From Albirhodobacter sp048262715 (lineage in GTDB: Bacteria > Pseudomonadota > Alphaproteobacteria > Rhodobacterales > Rhodobacteraceae): 64,000 nucleotides of DNA. Positions 59,995 to 64,000 of the stretch are shown in pieces (within the stretch, counting starts at the first letter, position 1; each line of letters begins with the position of its first letter). The translations under genes and the position numbers were made by a program. Under the pieces are notes generated by a model. The model was not told the DNA's origin. It did not search any database and worked only from the letters and a program-made list of their open reading frames with translations. The DNA is taken from the NCBI GenBank assembly GCA_048262715.1, contig JBLXEV010000006.1, positions 107,875 through 171,874 on the forward strand. Direction: 5' to 3'.

Positions 59995-60972
59995 ATGAAC
60001 AAATATAGCATTATCGCAGGGCTTCTGGCCTCAGTTGCGCTTTCTGGCGCGGCGATGGCCTGCGAGACCACTTTGCGCTCCAGCGACACCCATCCCGACG
60101 GCTATCCGACGGTTGAGGCGGTGAAAATCATGGGCAAGAAGCTCGAGGAAGCCACCAATGGGCGGCTGTGCATCGAAGTCTTCCACTCGGCCCAGTTGGG
60201 CGAAGAGAAGGACACGATCGAGCAAACCCAGTTCGGCGTGATTGATATGAACCGCGTCTCAATGGGGCCGTTCAACAATATCATCCCCGCGACGCAGATC
60301 CCCTCGCTGCCCTATATCTTCCGCTCGGTCGATCACATGCATAAGGTGATGGATGGCCCGATTGGCGAAGAGATCCTCGCCGCGTTCAGTGACCATGACC
60401 TGGTCGGCCTCGCCTTCTATGACGGCGGCTCGCGCAGCTTCTACAACAGCGAAAAGCCGATCAAGACGATGGATGACCTCAAGGGGATGAAATTCCGCGT
60501 CATGCAATCGGATCTGTTCGTCGATATGGTCTCGGCCGTGGGCGCGAATGCGACCCCGATGCCCTACGGCGAAGTTTACTCCTCGATCCAGACAGGCGTC
60601 ATCGACGGGGCGGAGAATAACTGGCCCTCCTATGACAGCTCGGGCCATTTTGAAGTCGCGAAATATTACACCCTCGACCAACACCTGATTGTGCCGGAAG
60701 TGGTTGTGATGTCGAAGAAAACCTTCGATGGCCTCTCCCCGGAAGATCAGGCGGCGGTGCGTCAGGCCGCGAAGGATTCGGTGCCGGAAATGCGCGCGCT
60801 CTGGGCCGCCCGCGAGAAGGAATCGGAGGATAAGATCCGCGCCGCAGGCGCCGAGATCATCACCGATATCGACAAGACCCCCTTCATCGAGGCGATGGTG
60901 CCGGTTTACGAGAAATACGTGACCACGCCGGAGCTGAAAGACCTCGTCGCCCGCATTCAGGCAACTGAGTAA
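59995..60972 (+). CDS. dctP: TRAP transporter substrate-binding protein, DctP family
   Basis: A 325-aa periplasmic protein. Signal peptide MNKYSIIAGLLASVALSGAAMA; binding motif TLRSSDTHPDGYPTVEAVKIMGKKLEEATNGRLCIEVFHSAQLGEEKDTIEQTQFGVIDMN, and MPYGEVYSSIQTGVIDGAENNWPSY. The conserved Arg for the substrate carboxylate is in KFRVMQSD. Strong GGGAGG site. Context suggests uronates as ligands. Confidence 0.94.
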   Translation: MNKYSIIAGLLASVALSGAAMACETTLRSSDTHPDGYPTVEAVKIMGKKLEEATNGRLCIEVFHSAQLGEEKDTIEQTQFGVIDMNRVSMGPFNNIIPATQIPSLPYIFRSVDHMHKVMDGPIGEEILAAFSDHDLVGLAFYDGGSRSFYNSEKPIKTMDDLKGMKFRVMQSDLFVDMVSAVGANATPMPYGEVYSSIQTGVIDGAENNWPSYDSSGHFEVAKYYTLDQHLIVPEVVVMSKKTFDGLSPEDQAAVRQAAKDSVPEMRALWAAREKESEDKIRAAGAEIITDIDKTPFIEAMVPVYEKYVTTPELKDLVARIQATE

Positions 60973-60981
60973 CAAAGGGTA

Positions 60982-61008
60982 TCGGCCCCGCGCGACGTGC
61001 GGGGCCGA
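60982..61008 (+). promoter_or_regulatory. Intercistronic hairpin between dctP and dctQ
   Basis: Perfect 10-bp stem TCGGCCCCGC / GCGGGGCCGA with a 7-nt loop and no T run, 10 bp after dctP. Likely stabilises the dctP mRNA 3' end and gives more binding protein than membrane subunits. Confidence 0.7.
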
Positions 61009-61032
61009 ACTATCTTCGGGGGAGGAGATCAG

Positions 61033-61551
61033 GTGCAAGCCTTCATGAAAAAATTCGCGATAGGCACAGGCCACGCGGCAAATCTGGGGCTATGGGTCTC
61101 AGGGATCGGCGTGATCCTGATGACAGCCTTCATCTTCGCGCAGGTGTTCTTTCGCTACGTGCTCAACTCGTCGCTGCCATGGACAGAACCCGCAGCGGTG
61201 ATGATCATGGGCTGGTTTATCTTCATTGGCGCGGCCGTTGGCATCCGAGAGGGCTACCATCTGAGCTTCGATGTGCTGCTCTATTTTCTTCCCGACCGCG
61301 CCAAGCTGGCGCTGTTCACCGTCTCGGATGTGGTGGTGGGGCTGTTCGGCATCGGCATGGTGACATTCGGCCTGCAACTGGCCGAAAAAACCTCCGTGAA
61401 CAAAATCCCCAGCCTCGGGATTTCCGGCGCGTTTGATTTTTTGCCGCTGGTCGCGGGGGGCGCGCTCATCGTGCTGTTTTCGGTGGAACGGATCGCGCGG
61501 CGGGCGGCGGGTTTGCCGACAGTGCGCTTCGGCGATGATGTGGTGGAGTAA
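61033..61551 (+). CDS. dctQ: TRAP transporter small membrane subunit, DctQ
   Basis: A 172-aa four-helix membrane protein: VILMTAFIFAQVFFRYVLNSSLPWTEPAAVMIMGWFIFIGAAVGIREGYHLSFDVLLYFLP, then FLPLVAGGALIVLFSVERI. GTG 61033 is chosen because GGGGGAGGAG lies 7 nt upstream; ATG 61045 is the alternative. Followed 3 bp later by dctM. Confidence 0.9.
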   Translation: MQAFMKKFAIGTGHAANLGLWVSGIGVILMTAFIFAQVFFRYVLNSSLPWTEPAAVMIMGWFIFIGAAVGIREGYHLSFDVLLYFLPDRAKLALFTVSDVVVGLFGIGMVTFGLQLAEKTSVNKIPSLGISGAFDFLPLVAGGALIVLFSVERIARRAAGLPTVRFGDDVVE

Positions 61552-61554
61552 GAT

Positions 61555-62835
61555 ATGGAACTCTGGATTCTTTTTGGCAGCTTCATCACGCTCTTGCTGA
61601 TCGGCACACCTGTTGCCTTCTGCCTTGGCGTCTCGTCGCTCGCGACAGTGCTCTATCTAGATTTGCCGCCCGTGATCGTCTTCCAACGCCTCAATTCCGG
61701 CGTCTCGGTCTATGCGTTGATGGCGATCCCCTTCTTCATTTTCGCAGGCGATCTGATGGTGCGCGGCGATATCGCGCGGCGTCTTGTGGCCCTTGCGGGC
61801 GCGGCTGTCGGCCATATGCGCGGCGGTTTGGGACAGGTGAATATCCTCGCCTCAGTGATGTTCGGCGGTGTTTCCGGCTCGGCGGCGGCGGATGCGTCCG
61901 CAGTTGGCGGCCTGATGGTCCCGCAGATGAAGGAACGCGGATACGGCGTTGATTACGCGGTGAATATCACCGTTGTCTCCTCGATCATCGCGCTGATGAT
62001 CCCGCCTTCCCACAACATGATCATCTATTCGATCTCGGCGGGCGGGAAGATCTCCATCGCCGATCTGTTCACTGCCGGGATCCTGCCGGGGATGTTGCTG
62101 GCGGGCTCGCTCATGGTTGCGGCCTATCTGGTGGCGAAGAAGCGCGGCTACCCGACAGAACCCTTCCCCGGTTTGCGGGCTTTGGGGATGCTGTTTGCCA
62201 ATGCCGTGCCGGGGTTGATCCTGATCGCGATCATCTTCTTCGGCGTGCGCTCGGGCGTGTTCACCGCCTCGGAAAGCTCGAATATCGCAGTGGTCTATGC
62301 GCTTTTGGTAACGCTTCTGGTTTATCGTTCGCTCAGCTTCCACGATTTCGTCGAGGCAACCAAAGCCGCCGTGCGCACCACCGCGATGGTGCTCTTGGTG
62401 ATCGGCTGCGCGGCCTCTTTCGGCTGGCTGCTCGCCTTCCTCAAAGTCCCCACCGCTTTGGTGACGGCGCTGCAGGGCCTCTCCGACAATCCGATTGTGA
62501 TCTTGTTGTTGATCAACGTAGTTCTGCTGGTGCTCGGCACCTTCATGGATATGTCGCCGCTGATCGTCATCACCACGCCGATCTTCCTCCCCGTGGCGCA
62601 GGCTTTCGGCGTCGATCCGGTGCATTTCGGGGTGATCCTTGTGCTCAACCTCGGGATCGGGCTATGCACGCCGCCGGTTGGGGCCGTATTGTTTGTCGGC
62701 TGCGCGGTCGGACGGGTTCCGATATGGTCGGTGATGCGCACGATCTGGCCTTTCTACGGCGCCGCCTTCGCGACCTTGATGCTGGTCACCTATATCCCCG
62801 CGCTGTCGCTCTGGCTGCCCGCACAATTCCACTAA
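61555..62835 (+). CDS. dctM: TRAP transporter large permease, DctM
   Basis: A 426-aa, 12-helix permease: GSFITLLLIGTPVAFCLGVSSLATVLYLDL, AIPFFIFAGDLMVRGDIARRLVALAGAAVGHMRGGLGQVNILASVMFGGVSGSAAADASAVGGLMVPQM, and VINVVLLVLGTFMDMSPLIVITTPIFLPVAQAFGVDPVHFGVILVLNLGIGLCTPPVG-type ending. Na+-coupled uptake with DctP and DctQ. Confidence 0.95.
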   Translation: MELWILFGSFITLLLIGTPVAFCLGVSSLATVLYLDLPPVIVFQRLNSGVSVYALMAIPFFIFAGDLMVRGDIARRLVALAGAAVGHMRGGLGQVNILASVMFGGVSGSAAADASAVGGLMVPQMKERGYGVDYAVNITVVSSIIALMIPPSHNMIIYSISAGGKISIADLFTAGILPGMLLAGSLMVAAYLVAKKRGYPTEPFPGLRALGMLFANAVPGLILIAIIFFGVRSGVFTASESSNIAVVYALLVTLLVYRSLSFHDFVEATKAAVRTTAMVLLVIGCAASFGWLLAFLKVPTALVTALQGLSDNPIVILLLINVVLLVLGTFMDMSPLIVITTPIFLPVAQAFGVDPVHFGVILVLNLGIGLCTPPVGAVLFVGCAVGRVPIWSVMRTIWPFYGAAFATLMLVTYIPALSLWLPAQFH

Positions 62836-62850
62836 ACACCTGAGGTTTCT

Positions 62851-63156
62851 ATGACATTCCCAATCGTCGAGACAGGCGCGGGCACCACCCGCCAAGTGCT
62901 CACCCATGCGCCCGAGATCATGATGGTCGCCTTCACCTTCGAGACAGACAGCGAAGGGGCGCTGCATGCGCACCCGCATCTACAATCAACCTATGTGAAA
63001 TCGGGGCGCTTCCGCTTCACGCTTGGCGACGAGACCCGTGAGATCGGACCAGGCGAGAGCCTCACCGTGCCCTCTGGGGTCACCCATGGTTGCGTCTGTC
63101 TTGAGGCGGGCGTGCTCATCGATGCGTTCTCCCCGCGGCGCGATGATTTCCTCTAA
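62851..63156 (+). CDS. kdgF: Cupin protein, KdgF-like uronate ketonisation enzyme
   Basis: A 101-aa single cupin: GALHAHPHLQSTYVKSGRFRFTLGDETREIGPGESLTVPSGVTHGCVCLEAG, with two His (HAHPH), Gln and a final His as metal ligands. KdgF turns unsaturated monouronates from pectin or alginate breakdown into linear ketone form. Placed between dctM and kduI, which fits. Confidence 0.88.
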   Translation: MTFPIVETGAGTTRQVLTHAPEIMMVAFTFETDSEGALHAHPHLQSTYVKSGRFRFTLGDETREIGPGESLTVPSGVTHGCVCLEAGVLIDAFSPRRDDFL

Positions 63157-63247
63157 CGCCCGCACCCTATCGTGGCGCGCAGACCCATCCGGTTAACTGA
63201 GCTGCGCACCACAAAACACTGATTTTAAAAAGATAAGGACTTCCCCA

Positions 63248-64000
63248 ATGCTGAACGTCACCACCCGCCACGCGATCCACCAAGACCACGCCAAAGGCAT
63301 GGACACCACCGCGCTGCGCGAGAATTTCCTCGCGGACGGGATGTTCAAAGAGGGCGAAATCAACCTGATCTACACCCATTACGACCGCTTCATTATGGGC
63401 GGTGCTGTGCCCTCGGGCGCGCCGCTCACCCTCGATCATGTGGCCGAATGCGGCACCAAAACCTTCCTTGAGCGGCGCGAAATGGGCATCGTCAATGTGG
63501 GCGAGGCTGGCACCGTCTCCGCAGGCGGCGAGGCTTGGGAGTTGCAGCGCGGCGATGTGCTCTATCTCGGTATGGGCGCAGGGCCGATCACCTTTGACGG
63601 CGCGGGTCGGTTCTATATCACCTCCGCCCCTGCGCATCGCACCTTCCCGAACCGTTTGATCCGCATCGAGGACAGCAAAGAAGTCCGCTTGGGCGAGGTC
63701 GCCACCTCGAACAAGCGCGTGATCAATCAGTTCATCCATCCGCTGGTGATGGAAAGCTGCCAATTGGTGCTGGGCTATACTACGCTGCTTGATGGCTCGA
63801 TCTGGAACACCATGCCCGCCCATACCCATGATCGCCGCATGGAAGCCTATCTCTATTTCAACATGGATGAGGCGGCGCGGGTGCTGCATCTGATGGGCGA
63901 GCCGCAGGAGACGCGCCACCTGATGATCGCCAATGAGCAAGGCGCGATCTCGCCGCCGTGGTCGATCCATGCGGGCGCGGGTATCGGAAGCTACACCTTC
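63248..64000 (+). CDS. kduI: 5-keto-4-deoxyuronate isomerase, cut by window end
   Basis: 251 codons are visible from ATG 63248; the family is about 278 aa, so only the C-terminus is missing. The translated start MLNVTTRHAIHQDHAKGM, FNLIYTHYDRFIMGGAVPSG-like block, GEAWELQRGDVLYLGMG, WNTMPAHTHDRRMEAYLYF (two His and Glu metal ligands) and SPPWSIHAGAG identify KduI, which isomerises 5-keto-4-deoxyuronate to 2,5-diketo-3-deoxygluconate. The gene runs off the edge; KduD may follow. The 91 bp before it hold no gene. Confidence 0.95.
   Translation, partial: MLNVTTRHAIHQDHAKGMDTTALRENFLADGMFKEGEINLIYTHYDRFIMGGAVPSGAPLTLDHVAECGTKTFLERREMGIVNVGEAGTVSAGGEAWELQRGDVLYLGMGAGPITFDGAGRFYITSAPAHRTFPNRLIRIEDSKEVRLGEVATSNKRVINQFIHPLVMESCQLVLGYTTLLDGSIWNTMPAHTHDRRMEAYLYFNMDEAARVLHLMGEPQETRHLMIANEQGAISPPWSIHAGAGIGSYTF

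Noticed and set aside
63167..63970. 267-codon minus-strand frame at the window end
   Set aside because: It is the shadow of kduI, which runs off the window on the + strand and shows full family motifs.

Overview
The window is chromosomal DNA from an alphaproteobacterium of the Rhodobacteraceae/Roseobacteraceae group. It is GC-rich (about 60-65% by eye) and carries several Rhodobacterales hallmarks: lexA-moeA-moaC-trpC-trpD-trpG, trpE next to ppiD, comEC-gltX-gltA, surE-pcm-nlpD beside tatABC, an alphaproteobacterial SOS box (GTTC-N7-GTTC), intergenic palindromes with a GGGATATTT core, and a SqrR-type sulfide regulator.

Layout. (1) 1-994: the 3' end of an extremely acidic Gly/Asp/Leu repeat protein with a near-identical 360-bp tandem repeat, then a small ORF. 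(2) 1247-19035: a 17.8-kb integrated element at the 3' end of tRNA-Pro(TGG), bounded by a 20-bp direct repeat. It carries a tyrosine integrase, portal, protease-capsid fusion, connectors, terminase pair, HNH endonuclease, a tape-measure-like protein, a lambda gpI-like protein and two chaperone-like proteins. No major tail tube, baseplate, fibre, lysis, replication or CI-type repressor gene is recognisable, so it looks like a satellite or decayed phage. An AT-rich antisense GmrSD/DUF262-type defence gene splits the head operon, similar 18-bp palindromes precede both halves, and a hairpin-dense stretch of about 675 bp without a gene follows the tape measure. (3) 19.0-28.6 kb: housekeeping genes (DUF192, cold-shock, pdxH, fabI, lysE-like, gpt, lexA, moeA, moaC, trpCDG). 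(4) 28.9-38.6 kb: yibQ-like, an orphan gene of foreign appearance, trpE, ppiD, an aminotransferase and comEC. (5) 38.6-52.7 kb: gltX, gltA, SDR, surE-pcm-nlpD, DUF815 ATPase, tatCBA, marC-like, an aspartic protease, a thioredoxin-fold protein, a SqrR-like regulator and serS. (6) 52.8-56.8 kb: class D beta-lactamase, TspO-like protein and a DHA2 exporter. (7) 56.9-64.0 kb: a hexuronate/pectin-product utilisation cluster.

How the genes work together. The uronate cluster is self-contained: a TRAP transporter (DctPQM), UxaC, KdgF, KduI and KdgK feed uronates towards 2-keto-3-deoxygluconate 6-phosphate, presumably controlled by the divergent GntR/FCD regulator. The trp genes convert chorismate to indole-glycerol phosphate. 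moaC and moeA serve molybdenum cofactor synthesis. tatABC exports folded proteins, many of them cofactor-bearing.

Most interesting points: the tRNA-Pro element with a shuffled head-only-like gene set and paired palindromes; its structured region that may encode a noncoding RNA; and serS, whose catalytic core contains a low-GC block and about 38 extra residues.
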